Of a stretch of 64,000 nucleotides of DNA, positions 43,272-52,614 are shown in pieces. This DNA comes from Chitinophagaceae bacterium DXS. GTDB lineage: Bacteria; Bacteroidota; Bacteroidia; Chitinophagales; Chitinophagaceae. The notes under the pieces were generated by a model. The model saw only the letters and a list, made by a program, of their open reading frames with translations. It was not told the origin of the DNA and did no database searches. Positions within the stretch are counted from its first letter, which is position 1. The number at the start of each line of letters is the position of its first letter. The stretch is taken from assembly GCA_030345135.1 (NCBI GenBank), contig CP128386.1, positions 5,130,170 through 5,194,169 of the forward strand, read 5' to 3'. The translations under genes were made by a program, and so were the position numbers.

Positions 43272-44264
43272 ATGAAAAAAATAGTAATTGTATTAGTTAA
43301 GTATATTATCAGTTTTGGGTTAGGTGCTTTTTTGGTTTGGTGGTCGCTGAAGGGATTGACGGTTCAGGACAAAGCAGATATAAAAACGGCATTGTTAAGA
43401 GCGAGATTCTGGTTGCTCATACCGGTTTTTCTAATCTTACTGACCAGCCATTTGTTCCGTTCCATCCGGTGGAGACAAATGGTTAGATCCATGGGATATG
43501 ATCCCCCCCTTTTTCATCTTGTTTGTGGTTTGTTCGTCGGTTATCTTGGTAATCAGCTTATTCCAAGAGCAGGAGAAATATTACGCTGTACTGTTGTTGC
43601 ACGACCCAACAAAATCCCCCCGGAAAAATTGATCGGTACAATCATAGCAGAGCGGGTAATAGATCTGATGTGTCTTGCAATACTTTCCGTAATTGTGTTT
43701 TTTGCCGAATATGATGTTATAAAGCAATATGCCAGCGAAATATTTGCGAAGGCAGAAAGCAATGTGGAAAAAGGAGGCTCGTCGCGCTGGATAACAATAG
43801 TTATTATTGTAGCAGTTATTGCTTTATGTGTGTATCTTTTAAGGCGGTTCCGTAAAACAAAATGGGGAACAATTCTTAACAGGGTTGCAAAAGGCATGTG
43901 GGAAGGGTTGGTTAGTATTGGAAAAGTAAAAAACAAGTTTCTTTTTATACTATATACCGTTCTTATTTGGGGCTGTTATGTAATCTCAACCTGGTTGGGT
44001 TGTTTTGCATTGCAGGAGACAGCCGGATTAAGCATTACAACGGGAGTTGCCTTGCTGATCTTTGGAACCGTGGGCATCATTATCGCTCCGGGTGGTCTCG
44101 GCGCATATCCCATAGCTATTCAAAAAACATTAACGCTTTATAATATAAATGAGAACATAGGATTGGCTGTGGGCTGGCTTTTATGGCTGGCACAGTTTAT
44201 TTTTACTATTGTTTTTGGAACCTTGGCATACATCTTTATTACAACTTCAAAGAAGAAGAAATGA
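43272..44264 (+). CDS. Lysylphosphatidylglycerol-synthase-like transmembrane protein (YbhN family)
   Basis: A 330-residue integral membrane protein with seven to eight hydrophobic segments. The family signature is seen in LFVGYLGNQLIPRAGEILRC and the later GTVGIIIAPGGLGAYPIAI. Members move or flip lipids; the MprF catalytic domain is absent. The start at 43272 begins a normal membrane-protein N-terminus (MKKIVIV). The stop codon overlaps the start of the next gene (ATGA), so translation is coupled. The next gene makes ADP-heptose, so a role in envelope lipid or LPS traffic is plausible, but inferred. Confidence 0.8.
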   Translation: MKKIVIVLVKYIISFGLGAFLVWWSLKGLTVQDKADIKTALLRARFWLLIPVFLILLTSHLFRSIRWRQMVRSMGYDPPLFHLVCGLFVGYLGNQLIPRAGEILRCTVVARPNKIPPEKLIGTIIAERVIDLMCLAILSVIVFFAEYDVIKQYASEIFAKAESNVEKGGSSRWITIVIIVAVIALCVYLLRRFRKTKWGTILNRVAKGMWEGLVSIGKVKNKFLFILYTVLIWGCYVISTWLGCFALQETAGLSITTGVALLIFGTVGIIIAPGGLGAYPIAIQKTLTLYNINENIGLAVGWLLWLAQFIFTIVFGTLAYIFITTSKKKK

Positions 44265-44758
44265 AGAACACTTCTTATATATCCCAGAAAATCGTAACAG
44301 CAGTTCGGCTGCAGCATCTAATGAAAGGATGGCGCCTCAACGGAAAAACAGTTTCTTTTACCAATGGCTGTTTTGATATTTTACACGAAGGACATATTTT
44401 CTCCTTATCGCAGGCGGCAAGCGAGGCTGACTTTCTTGTTGTTGGTGTGAACTCAGATGAGAGTGTAAAGCTGTTGAAAAAAGGCCCGGACAGGCCGGTT
44501 AACAATCAGCAGAGCAGATCACTCATATTGGCTTCTTTACTAATGGTTGACGCCGTTGTGATCTTTGACGAAGAAACTCCCCGTGATCTGATTACCGCTA
44601 TTATGCCAGATGTTATTGTAAAAGGCGGCGATTATACCGTAGAGCAAATTGCAGGAGCAAAAGAAGTAATTGCTAATGGTGGCCGTGTGGTTATTAACCC
44701 GATCATTCAGGGATTTTCAACAACGGGATTGATCGAGAAGATCAGGAAACTGGGATGA
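44261..44758 (+). CDS. rfaE2: D-glycero-beta-D-manno-heptose 1-phosphate adenylyltransferase
   Basis: A 165-residue nucleotidyltransferase equal to the C-terminal half of HldE. The HxGH motif is in FTNGCFDILHEGHIFSL (near residue 32), with DVIVKGGDYT and the STTGLIEKI end typical of RfaE2. It makes ADP-glycero-manno-heptose for LPS core synthesis. The ATG at 44261 overlaps the stop of the preceding membrane protein gene by four bases. Confidence 0.93.
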   Translation: MKNTSYISQKIVTAVRLQHLMKGWRLNGKTVSFTNGCFDILHEGHIFSLSQAASEADFLVVGVNSDESVKLLKKGPDRPVNNQQSRSLILASLLMVDAVVIFDEETPRDLITAIMPDVIVKGGDYTVEQIAGAKEVIANGGRVVINPIIQGFSTTGLIEKIRKLG

Positions 44759-44762
44759 GATC

Positions 44763-44915
44763 TGAAAGCTAAAGCCTAAAGCGTAAAGCCTAAAGCTGGC
44801 TGTATCGGTTCATTGTGGTTTATTCCGCCGATGATTTCATGCTTCCCTATAAATTAATAAAGATCAAGATAGACAGTACAAGTTTTAGGCTTTGAGCTTT
44901 AGGCTCTAAGCTTAG
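44763..44915. repeat. AAAGCCTAAAGC word repeats
   Basis: A run of AAAGCCTAAAGCGTAAAG words (44763-44800) is mirrored by TTTAGGCTTTGAGCTTTAGG words at 44883-44912, making an inverted block between rfaE2 and ppk. Related words lie at 48335-48362. Confidence 0.6.
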
Positions 44916-44932
44916 TCCCTCACACCTCACAT

Positions 44933-47002
44933 ATGCATAAGAAGAATTTGATAGCAAGGGATATCAGCTGGCTGAGTTTTAATGCCCGCGTTCTGCAGGA
45001 AGCAAATGATCCTACCGTTCCGTTAAAATCAAGAATCCGTTTTTTAGGAATACACTCGAATAACCTGGATGAATTTTTCAGAGTACGCGTAGCCACACTT
45101 AAACGCATGGTTGAATTGGCAGGCAAGAAAGCCAACATGCATTTTGAAGATAACCCACAGGCAATACTGGATCAAATTCAGACAATTGTTTTACAACAAC
45201 AAAATGAGTTTAACCGCATCTGGGATGGTATACAGGATGAGATGAAAAAGCAGAAGGTCTTTCTTGTTACTGAAAAGAAATTAACCAAAGAACAGAAAGA
45301 TTTTGTGCGTACTTTTTTTGATGAAGAAGTGCGTTCAAATATCATTCCCTTGCTTATAGAAAGCTTACCGGCGTTGCCATACCTGCGCGATAAAAGTCTT
45401 TACCTGGGTGTTGTAATGCGCAAGGAAGATTCAGCATACGATCAAAAATATGCATTGATTGAGATTCCCTCAAAAACCGTGGGACGCTTTGTGCAACTGC
45501 CTTCAAAAACAGACGATAAGCAGATCATTCTGCTGGAAGATGTTGTGAGATATAACCTGCCCTATATCTTCTCCTATTTTGGCTATGATTATTTTGATGC
45601 ACATGTATTTAAAGTAACGAAGGATGCCGAAATAGACATAGATAATGATGTATCAACCACACTTGTTCAGAAAATCGAGCACGGCCTGAAGAACAGGCGC
45701 AAAGGAAAAGCCGTGCGATTTGTATATGACAAAGAAATGGACGCCGGACTGCTGGAATACCTTATCAGGCGTTTAAATCTCTCAAGACGCGATAATATAA
45801 TACCAGGCGGGCGCATTCATAACTTCCGGCACTTTATGGATTTTCCGGATGTATTTGATAAAAAGACAACCCGACTTTCTCCTATAAGGCATCCAGCGCT
45901 AAAGAATTCTTTACGTGTAACAGATGTTATTTTAGAGCAGGATGTAATGCTCCATTTCCCTTACCATTCGTTTGATCCGCTGATTGACCTTTTACGCGAG
46001 GCTGCAATGGATCCGGATGTAACTACTATAAAAATCACCGCTTATCGCCTCGCCTCCAATTCAAAGATCATTAATGCACTTGTTAATGCTGTTCGCAATG
46101 GCAAGCAGGTAACCGTTATGCTGGAATTACGGGCCCGGTTTGACGAAGAGGCCAACCTTGAGTGGAAAAATGTATTGGAAGATGAAGGCGTAAAAGTATT
46201 ACTTGGCGTTCCTAACATGAAAGTGCATGCCAAGATATGTGTGATTAAGAAAAGAATCGGCAACAAAACAACACAATACGGCTTTGTAAGCACAGGAAAC
46301 CTGAACGAGAGCACTGCCCGCGTGTACGCAGATCATTGTCTTTTAACAAGTAACAGGAACATTATGGCGGACGTAAACCGCATCTTCAGCTACCTGGAAA
46401 ATTACAAAACGGGTGAAAAATTTTTGAAAGCCTGCAAAACGCTGGTGATCTGTCCGACTACTATGAGAAAACAGCTTCTCATGTTGATCAATCGTGAAAT
46501 AAGAAATGCCAAAGCAAAAAAAGAAGCAAGGATAACCATCAAGCTAAACTCCATTAGCGACACTGATCTGATCTATAAACTTTATGAAGCTGCAGAAGCT
46601 GGTGTGGACATACAAATGGTGGTTCGTGGAATTTTTTGCGCTAAAGTGGAAAATAAAAAATACAAAAAGCACATAACAGCGATAAGCATAGTCGATGAAT
46701 TCCTGGAACACGCAAGGGTATTGATCTTTCACAATAGTGGCAAGGAACGTGTGTTTATATCCTCTGCCGACTGGATGGTGCGGAACCTGGATCATCGTGT
46801 TGAAGCAGCGGTGCCAATCGCAAATTCAGAAATTAAAGATGAATTGAAGAGCATTATCGACATTCAACTAAGAGACAATGTAAAAGCGCGTTGGCTGGAT
46901 AATCATCTGTCAAATGAATATGTTTCATCTGCAGGCAAAAAGAAAACTCGCTCGCAGGTGGATACTTTTCATTTTCTGCAGCAAAAGGCAGTCAAAGTTT
47001 AG
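44933..47002 (+). CDS. ppk1: Polyphosphate kinase 1
   Basis: A 689-residue PPK1, close to the E. coli length. The N-terminus has RDISWLSFNARVLQEA, and the C-terminal phospholipase-D-like domains carry MKVHAKICVIKK with the active-site histidine, and the VSTGNLNESTARVYAD segment. It builds polyphosphate from ATP reversibly at the membrane face. It is followed 198 bp downstream by an exopolyphosphatase-like gene, which makes a polyphosphate synthesis and turnover pair. Confidence 0.95.
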   Translation: MHKKNLIARDISWLSFNARVLQEANDPTVPLKSRIRFLGIHSNNLDEFFRVRVATLKRMVELAGKKANMHFEDNPQAILDQIQTIVLQQQNEFNRIWDGIQDEMKKQKVFLVTEKKLTKEQKDFVRTFFDEEVRSNIIPLLIESLPALPYLRDKSLYLGVVMRKEDSAYDQKYALIEIPSKTVGRFVQLPSKTDDKQIILLEDVVRYNLPYIFSYFGYDYFDAHVFKVTKDAEIDIDNDVSTTLVQKIEHGLKNRRKGKAVRFVYDKEMDAGLLEYLIRRLNLSRRDNIIPGGRIHNFRHFMDFPDVFDKKTTRLSPIRHPALKNSLRVTDVILEQDVMLHFPYHSFDPLIDLLREAAMDPDVTTIKITAYRLASNSKIINALVNAVRNGKQVTVMLELRARFDEEANLEWKNVLEDEGVKVLLGVPNMKVHAKICVIKKRIGNKTTQYGFVSTGNLNESTARVYADHCLLTSNRNIMADVNRIFSYLENYKTGEKFLKACKTLVICPTTMRKQLLMLINREIRNAKAKKEARITIKLNSISDTDLIYKLYEAAEAGVDIQMVVRGIFCAKVENKKYKKHITAISIVDEFLEHARVLIFHNSGKERVFISSADWMVRNLDHRVEAAVPIANSEIKDELKSIIDIQLRDNVKARWLDNHLSNEYVSSAGKKKTRSQVDTFHFLQQKAVKV

Positions 47003-47150
47003 GAGATTTTAATTTGAGATTTGGAATTTGAAATTGGTCTGGTGCAGACAGGCTGATAAATAATGATCAGGTAGCCGCTTAGTCTCAAATGCGAGAAATC
47101 ATCCGAATGATTGCAAGCGCACCTTGCATATCAAATTTCAAATCTTAAAT
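47003..47150. repeat. TTTGAGATTTGAAATTTG word repeats
   Basis: Words of the TTTGAGATTTGG type at 47011-47035 and their near reverse complement ATCAAATTTCAAATCTTAAATC at 47128-47150 flank unremarkable sequence in the ppk1-ppx gap. Similar words occur at 51911-51945. Confidence 0.55.
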
Positions 47151-47200
47151 CCATACGCTGAACAACGCAATTACTTTAAGTTTGTATAAAATAATTTGAT

Positions 47201-48088
47201 TTGAAACTTGCCGCAATAGATATTGGAAGTAACGCAGCCCGCTTATTAATAGCGGATGTTATTGACGATGGCATAAGCAAACCGCAGTTTGTTAAGATAA
47301 ATCTTGTAAGGGTTCCCTTAAGACTGGGATTTGATGTGTTTGAGAAGGGTGAAATAAGTAAACCTAAAATCGGGATGATCATTCAGACGATGAAGGCATA
47401 CAAGCATTTGTTGAATGTATACGGAGTTGAAAGGGTGAAGGCCTGCGCCACCAGTGCCATGCGCGATGCGGTTAACAGCGCGGATATCATTCGCAAGATC
47501 AGACTGGAAACAGGAATAGAAATAAGTGTAATAAGCGGAGATGAAGAAGCAACGGTTATTTATGAAAACCATATTGCAGAGAACCTGGATAAAGAGCATG
47601 CTTACCTTTATATAGACGTTGGCGGTGGTAGTACCGAACTAACCTTCTTTGCCGAGGGAAAACTGCGGTATAAAGAATCTTTCAATATTGGTACCATCAG
47701 GTTGCTTAAAAACCTTGTTACTGAAAAGAACTGGGACGATATGCGCGATAAGCTGAAACAGAACCTGAAAACCAAATTTCCTGTTACAGCCATCGGGTCA
47801 GGTGGAAACATCAACAAAATATTCTCACTTAGTAAAAAGAAAGAAGGCAAGCCCCTCTCCTTCGATTTAGTGAAAGATTACTACAAGGAATTTTCAAACT
47901 TTACCGTAGAGGAAAGAATGCGGATCTACAAACTGCGCGACGACCGCGCCGACGTTATTGTGCCTGCCCTGCAGATCTATGTAAATGTAATGCGCTGGGC
48001 CAATATTGATGAGATCTACGTCCCCAAAATAGGTCTCGCCGATGGCCTTGTACAGCATTTGTATGAAGAAATTAAAAACGGACAGTAA
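47201..48088 (+). CDS. Exopolyphosphatase / Ppx-GppA family phosphatase
   Basis: A 295-residue actin-fold phosphatase. Phosphate loop 1 is KLAAIDIGSNAARLLI at the very N-terminus, followed by ATSAMRDAVNS and YIDVGGGSTELTFF. It removes phosphate from polyphosphate or from pppGpp; the family does not decide between them. The only available start is TTG at 47201 (no ATG upstream), which fits the family N-terminus perfectly. The C-terminal HD-type extension of E. coli Ppx is absent, as in short Bacteroidota members. The ppk1 gene lies upstream, supporting a polyphosphate role. Confidence 0.9.
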   Translation: MKLAAIDIGSNAARLLIADVIDDGISKPQFVKINLVRVPLRLGFDVFEKGEISKPKIGMIIQTMKAYKHLLNVYGVERVKACATSAMRDAVNSADIIRKIRLETGIEISVISGDEEATVIYENHIAENLDKEHAYLYIDVGGGSTELTFFAEGKLRYKESFNIGTIRLLKNLVTEKNWDDMRDKLKQNLKTKFPVTAIGSGGNINKIFSLSKKKEGKPLSFDLVKDYYKEFSNFTVEERMRIYKLRDDRADVIVPALQIYVNVMRWANIDEIYVPKIGLADGLVQHLYEEIKNGQ

Positions 48089-48362
48089 GAAGACCGTAAG
48101 ACAGTAAGAAAGTAAGACGTGTAAGAGGGGGCGTGGGTCAATAGTCAATGGTCAATAGTGAAAGGTGCATCAGGTCTCCCTTTTTCGAACCATTTTATTG
48201 TCTTAAAATCTTACGATCTTATTGTCTTGCGATCTTACACGTCTTACGATCTTACTGTCTCCCGGTCTTACAATCACATGCGTCTTTTACCTCACCCCTC
48301 AAGCCTTATGCCTCACGCCAATCATCCCCTGGTTTTAAGCTTTGGGCTTTAGGCTTTGCGCT
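48080..48362. repeat. Word repeats in the ppx-panB gap
   Basis: The block has GTAAGACAGTAAGA words at 48080-48125, GTCAATGGTCAATAGTG at 48137-48160, CTTACTGTCTCCCGGTCTTAC-type words near 48195-48275, and TTTGGGCTTTAGGCTTTG at 48338-48358. The last of these supplies TTTG at the -33 position of the panB promoter. Several words have their reverse complement elsewhere in the block. Confidence 0.65.
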
Positions 48363-48387
48363 TACCAGAGTTTTTTTTCTATCTTTG
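48355..48387 (+). promoter_or_regulatory. Promoter of panB
   Basis: TTTG (48355-48358) and TATCTTTG (48380-48387) are 21 bp apart, a full match to the Bacteroidota consensus. This gives a leader of about 72 nt. The -33 TTTG is part of a word repeat. Confidence 0.75.
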
Positions 48388-48465
48388 CATCCCTTTCATT
48401 GAATATGTTTTATTCTAACGTAGGCACATGTTCAATTTCTTAGTCAATTTAAACCTACGTTTATC

Positions 48466-49281
48466 ATGTCAGTTAACAAAGAGGTTAAGAAAATTACCAC
48501 CAACACGCTCCAGAAAATGAAAGCTGCCGGAGAGAAGATCTCCATGCTTACCGCTTACGATTTTTCATTTGCTAAAATATTCGATGACGCCGGAGTAGAT
48601 GTATTGCTGGTGGGCGACAGTGCAAGTAATGTGATGGCCGGCCACGAGACGACTTTACCCATCACGCTGGACCAAATGATCTATCACGCACAATCTGTTA
48701 TCCGCGGTGTAAACAGAAGTCTTGTTGTAGTGGATCTCCCTTTTGGATCGTATCAGTCGAATCCATCAATCGCATTGGCTTCGGCGATCAGGATCATGAA
48801 AGAAACCGGTGCACATGCAGTGAAGCTTGAGGGTGGTATTGAAATTGTTGATTGCATAAAAAGTATTGTTTCTGCCGGCATTCCTGTAATGGGCCATCTT
48901 GGCTTAACTCCACAAAGCATTTATAAGTTCGGCACATACAATGTACGCGCAAAAGAAGCTGCGGAAGCGCAGAAATTACGTACTGATGCTCAATTAATTG
49001 AGCAGGCCGGATGTTTTGCCATTGTGCTGGAAAAAATCCCTGCCACCCTTGCAAAAGAGGTTTCCGAGAACCTTTCTGTGCCAACGATTGGGATCGGCGC
49101 GGGTGGTGATTGTGACGGGCAGGTATTGGTAATGCACGATATGCTGGGTATTAACACAGAGTTTAAACCCCGGTTTTTAAGGCAGTACCTAAATCTCAAC
49201 GAACAGATTACCAGTGCGGTACAACAATATATTACCGATGTTAAGGCACGCGATTTCCCCAATAGCGAAGAATCTTACTAA
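48466..49281 (+). CDS. panB: 3-methyl-2-oxobutanoate hydroxymethyltransferase
   Basis: A 271-residue TIM-barrel enzyme that makes ketopantoate from alpha-ketoisovalerate and methylene-THF. Visible are [20 protein letters not shown] (near residue 24), [27 protein letters not shown] and [12 protein letters not shown], all canonical. Length is normal. It has its own strong promoter upstream, away from panC and panD; no ketopantoate reductase gene is in the window. Confidence 0.96.
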   Translation: MSVNKEVKKITTNTLQKMKAAGEKISMLTAYDFSFAKIFDDAGVDVLLVGDSASNVMAGHETTLPITLDQMIYHAQSVIRGVNRSLVVVDLPFGSYQSNPSIALASAIRIMKETGAHAVKLEGGIEIVDCIKSIVSAGIPVMGHLGLTPQSIYKFGTYNVRAKEAAEAQKLRTDAQLIEQAGCFAIVLEKIPATLAKEVSENLSVPTIGIGAGGDCDGQVLVMHDMLGINTEFKPRFLRQYLNLNEQITSAVQQYITDVKARDFPNSEESY

Positions 49282-49384
49282 TTACTAACCGATAAAATAT
49301 TGCTCTTAATCTAAAAAAAAGAGCCGTTAGCTATAAGTTTAGCAGCTTCACTTTAGATTTACTAAAAGTGCGGATGATTTTATT

Positions 49385-50440
49385 ATGCTACCAACAAAAA
49401 AGAAACTTGTTGCAGAAATTGTTATAAACGTAACGGCATGGGCCATCATATTGCTGCTGCCGTTTGTTTTTTTTCAATATAACCGGAGCGAGCCGCCTTT
49501 TCAAAGTCAGAGATTTACTAACCAGTACCTTGGGTCGGCAATCTTCCTGCTGATTTTCTTTTACATCAATAAAGGAACATTCATACCAAGGATCCTGGCA
49601 ACCAAGAAACCGGTGCCGTACATTCTCATTATACTGGCCTGTTTCTTTCTATACCTGACCTTGATGTATAACATTGCATGGTTGTCAGCAGAAACAAGGG
49701 AGTTCCTGAAAAGTGAATTTGCTCAAAAAATGAATCTTCGCGGTCCAAAGCTTTTTGCCACTGGACCAATGACGTTGTTCCTTTTGGTGTTTATTATCGG
49801 TGCAGGTTCTAAGGTAGTAAATGAGTGGTTCCAGGCAGATGAAATCAGGGAGGAAGTTAGCCGCCAGCAGTTGCAAACAGAATTGTCTCTGCTTAAATCG
49901 CAAGTGAACCCACATTTTCTTTTTAATACTTTAAACAGTATTTATTCTTTGTCCGTTAGTAATAGCGACAAAACTCCCGATGCTGTTTTAAAGCTTTCAA
50001 AGATAATGCGGTATACGCTGGAGGAATCACAAAATGATAAGGTGATGCTTTCCCAGGAAATTGATTTTATCAACAGCTATATTGATCTTCAAAAAGTAAG
50101 GCTGACTGAAAAGTCGAAGATAGTTTTTAATACAGATGGTCCGGTTGACAGGGTTCTGATTGCGCCGCTGTTATTTATACCCTTTATAGAAAATGCTTTC
50201 AAGTACGGTATCAGCACACATCTAAGCTCTGCCATTAAGGTTGAGATCTGCGTGAATAATAAGACCATCGCCTTTAATTGTTATAATGATATCATTCCCG
50301 GAGCCACTAAACAAAGTGGTACCGGAACTGGCATCAGCAATACAAAAAGAAGACTGGAATTATTGTACCCAGATAAACACACGCTTGAAATTCAAAATAC
50401 AGCAAATAGCTTTAGCGTAAAACTCATAATTGAGAATTAG
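49385..50440 (+). CDS. LytS-type sensor histidine kinase
   Basis: A 351-residue membrane sensor with four N-terminal helices (about 12-31, 50-66, 79-98, 129-146) and little periplasmic material. It then has a His_kinase domain with the motif QVNPHFLFNTLNSIYSL; the likely phospho-histidine is H177. The HATPase_c domain with IPFIENAFKYGI (N box) and GTGTGISNTKRRL (G box) follows. It signals through the LytTR regulator 103 bp downstream. The stimulus is unknown. The type is frequent in Bacteroidota. Confidence 0.9.
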   Translation: MLPTKKKLVAEIVINVTAWAIILLLPFVFFQYNRSEPPFQSQRFTNQYLGSAIFLLIFFYINKGTFIPRILATKKPVPYILIILACFFLYLTLMYNIAWLSAETREFLKSEFAQKMNLRGPKLFATGPMTLFLLVFIIGAGSKVVNEWFQADEIREEVSRQQLQTELSLLKSQVNPHFLFNTLNSIYSLSVSNSDKTPDAVLKLSKIMRYTLEESQNDKVMLSQEIDFINSYIDLQKVRLTEKSKIVFNTDGPVDRVLIAPLLFIPFIENAFKYGISTHLSSAIKVEICVNNKTIAFNCYNDIIPGATKQSGTGTGISNTKRRLELLYPDKHTLEIQNTANSFSVKLIIEN

Positions 50441-50543
50441 TTTAACTTAGAAGTGACCCGCATAAGGATTGGTAAATGAATTAGCATACTACAGCTGAAA
50501 GCAGATCCGCAGATGGCTTACAGCTTTTTAAAAATCAGATGAC

Positions 50544-51236
50544 ATGAAATGTGTTGTAATTGACGACGAGCCTCTGGCATTGCAACTCGTACAGAATTAT
50601 ATCGGAAAAACAGAAGGTCTTGAGCTGGTAGCAAAATTTACGGATACCGTTGAGGCCGGAGATTTCCTGGAAAAGAATCCTGTTGATCTTCTTTTTCTTG
50701 ATGTTCAGATGCCTGATGAAAACGGCCTGCAATTTTTTAGCAGATTGGAGAACAAACCGATGGTAATTTTTACTACCGCTTACAGCCAGTTTGCGGTGGA
50801 AGGTTTTAATCTTGATGCGATAGACTATCTGCTAAAACCCTTTGACTATGCGCGTTTTGAAAAGGCTGTAAATAAGGCTAAAGATTTTTCATTATACCGC
50901 CAGAACAAGGAAAACAGCGAAGGATTTTTGTTTGTAAAATACAATTACCAATGGACTAAAATCTATTACAAGGACATTGAGCTGATTGAGGCCCTTGATG
51001 ATTACATCAAGATCTACGTTGAACCCAAACCTATTCTTGTCCACATGAGCATGAAAGCCGTAAGTGAAAAGCTTCCGGAAAGTAAGTTTATCAGGGCTCA
51101 CCGTTCTTACATAGTTCCCGTTGACAAGATCAAAAGCTGGAACAAGAACACAATAAACATCGGCAATAAGGTAATTCCTATCAGCTATACTTACCAGAAA
51201 CAGGTAACGGAATTATTGCAGAAAAAACTGGATTAG
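50544..51236 (+). CDS. LytTR-family response regulator
   Basis: A 230-residue protein. The receiver domain has D7, D8 and phospho-acceptor D53 in LLFLDVQMPDENG, with the conserved lysine in DYLLKPFDYARF. The LytTR DNA-binding domain (about 130-230) contains KIYYKDIELIEALDDYIKIY and FIRAHRSYIVPVDKI. It forms a two-component system with the LytS-like kinase just upstream. Target promoters would contain LytTR direct repeats; none is assigned in the window. Confidence 0.92.
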   Translation: MKCVVIDDEPLALQLVQNYIGKTEGLELVAKFTDTVEAGDFLEKNPVDLLFLDVQMPDENGLQFFSRLENKPMVIFTTAYSQFAVEGFNLDAIDYLLKPFDYARFEKAVNKAKDFSLYRQNKENSEGFLFVKYNYQWTKIYYKDIELIEALDDYIKIYVEPKPILVHMSMKAVSEKLPESKFIRAHRSYIVPVDKIKSWNKNTINIGNKVIPISYTYQKQVTELLQKKLD

Positions 51237-51345
51237 TGTTTTTGTGTTACCGGCACAATAGCATTCCGTAAAAGCACCATGCGGGTCAGCATCAATGATG
51301 CATGCGCTTCTTGCATGCCAACCCGCACTGATAACGATTTACCTG

Positions 51346-51909
51346 CTAAACATACTTTATCTTATCGAGGTACCTTAACGCATAAAAGATCGTACTTAAG
51401 TGCATTGATTGAAGGATTCTTTTTTCCTCCGCCAGCTGCATCACTTCTTCAACAGAAGCCAGGAAAACTTCAATTTCTTCATTGTGATCCAGTTGCTGTT
51501 CCTGGATAAGTTTTCCTCCTGTTGCTACGAACATATGCATCAGATTGGCATTGGTGGAAGGGTTGGCAGATATTTTACCCAGGTAGTGAACAGTTTCAAA
51601 GGAGTAGCCTGTTTCCTCCAGCATTTCGCGTCTTATCGCATCTTCAAGACTTGCATCTGTATTGTCAACGCAACCACCCGGCAATTCAATACACACTTCA
51701 TTTGCCGCATGTCTGTATTGTTTCTCCAGGATAACTTTTCCGTCTTCTGTCATCGCGAAACAGGTAACCCATTCCGGAAATTCAAACACATAATAATCAT
51801 TCACAATTTTACCATCCGGCTTTTCACACACATCTTTCCTGACCGTAAACCAAGGCTCGTGACTTAAATATTCTGAAGATATCGTTTTCCATTTTAACTG
51901 ATCGTCCAT
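51346..51909 (-). CDS. NUDIX hydrolase, ADP-ribose pyrophosphatase-like
   Basis: A 187-residue protein with a NUDIX box near residue 85 (GGCVDN... then RREMLEETGY). The box has one residue more than the strict spacing, and an Asp stands where the first Glu is usual. The rest resembles ADP-sugar pyrophosphatases, with VILEKQYRHA and VCIELPGG. It would hydrolyse a nucleoside diphosphate linked to a sugar. The ATG at 51909 is chosen; the extension to 51966 runs into the upstream word repeats. It is convergent with the response regulator. Confidence 0.85.
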   Translation of the reverse strand: MDDQLKWKTISSEYLSHEPWFTVRKDVCEKPDGKIVNDYYVFEFPEWVTCFAMTEDGKVILEKQYRHAANEVCIELPGGCVDNTDASLEDAIRREMLEETGYSFETVHYLGKISANPSTNANLMHMFVATGGKLIQEQQLDHNEEIEVFLASVEEVMQLAEEKRILQSMHLSTIFYALRYLDKIKYV

Positions 51910-51910
51910 G

Positions 51911-52080
51911 TTAGAATTTGAGATTTGAAATTTGAGATTTGAAATCACCGGCTTCGAGAAGTTCACATTTCTCGCTCTTACTCATATACAGATTCGCACA
52001 TTCGCACATTTGCATATTTGCACATTCACTCATTCGCACATTCACCCATTTGCAAATTTGCACATTCGCACATTCTCAAT
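51911..52080. repeat. TTTGAGATTTGAAAT and CACATTCGCACATTTG word repeats
   Basis: The words ATTTGAGATTTGAAATTTG lie at 51911-51945 and a run of GCACATTCGCACATTTGCATATTTG words at 51985-52078. They fill the space between the NUDIX start and the YfiT gene end. Confidence 0.7.
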
Positions 52081-52083
52081 TAA

Positions 52084-52614
52084 TTACCACCCTTTCCGCT
52101 CTCTCAGTGCAGTAATATGTTTAACATGATGCTTGCCGTGCCATGCATACATGCCAAGCAGCTCCCACAAACTAATATTCTTGTTGAGAGCAGGGTGATG
52201 AACTGTCCTCTCCCATTGATCTTCAGTAAGATCTTTTATGCATGCGAACCAGCGCTGATGCAGGCAGTGAAGCAATGTAGTAGATACGTTCACCGGAACG
52301 ATGGCAGTATCATTCAGCTTTGCCCATTCCTGTTCTTCGTAAGGCTTTATGTTGGGATTGTTTTCCGTAAGCCCCAGTCTGAACCTGATGTAGGCATTCA
52401 TGTGGCTGTCTGCAATGTGATGCACCAATTGTCTTACAGTCCAGCCGCCTTCCCTGTAAGGCGTATCTAACTGAGGTGCATCAAGATTCAAAATGGCGTG
52501 TTCTACATCATCCGGAAGGAATTTTAGTTCCAGCAGCCATTTTTCCTTTTGCTCATGCGAAAAAGGTTCCGGCACAAATTTGCCGATGGGATATTTTAAG
52601 TCGTCTGTCATCAA
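52084..52614 (-). CDS. YfiT-like DinB-fold protein (putative bacillithiol or thiol transferase)
   Basis: A 176-residue DinB-superfamily protein of the YfiT/BstA type. The family signature GGWTVRQLVHHIADSHMNAY (near residue 56) and the C-terminal YAWHGKHHVKHI segment provide the three metal-binding histidines. The B. subtilis homologue is a metal-dependent thiol-S-transferase-type protein. It is cytosolic. An unrelated member of the fold is encoded at 13528-14073. Its upstream side faces a long repeat block. Confidence 0.88.
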   Translation of the reverse strand: MMTDDLKYPIGKFVPEPFSHEQKEKWLLELKFLPDDVEHAILNLDAPQLDTPYREGGWTVRQLVHHIADSHMNAYIRFRLGLTENNPNIKPYEEQEWAKLNDTAIVPVNVSTTLLHCLHQRWFACIKDLTEDQWERTVHHPALNKNISLWELLGMYAWHGKHHVKHITALRERKGW

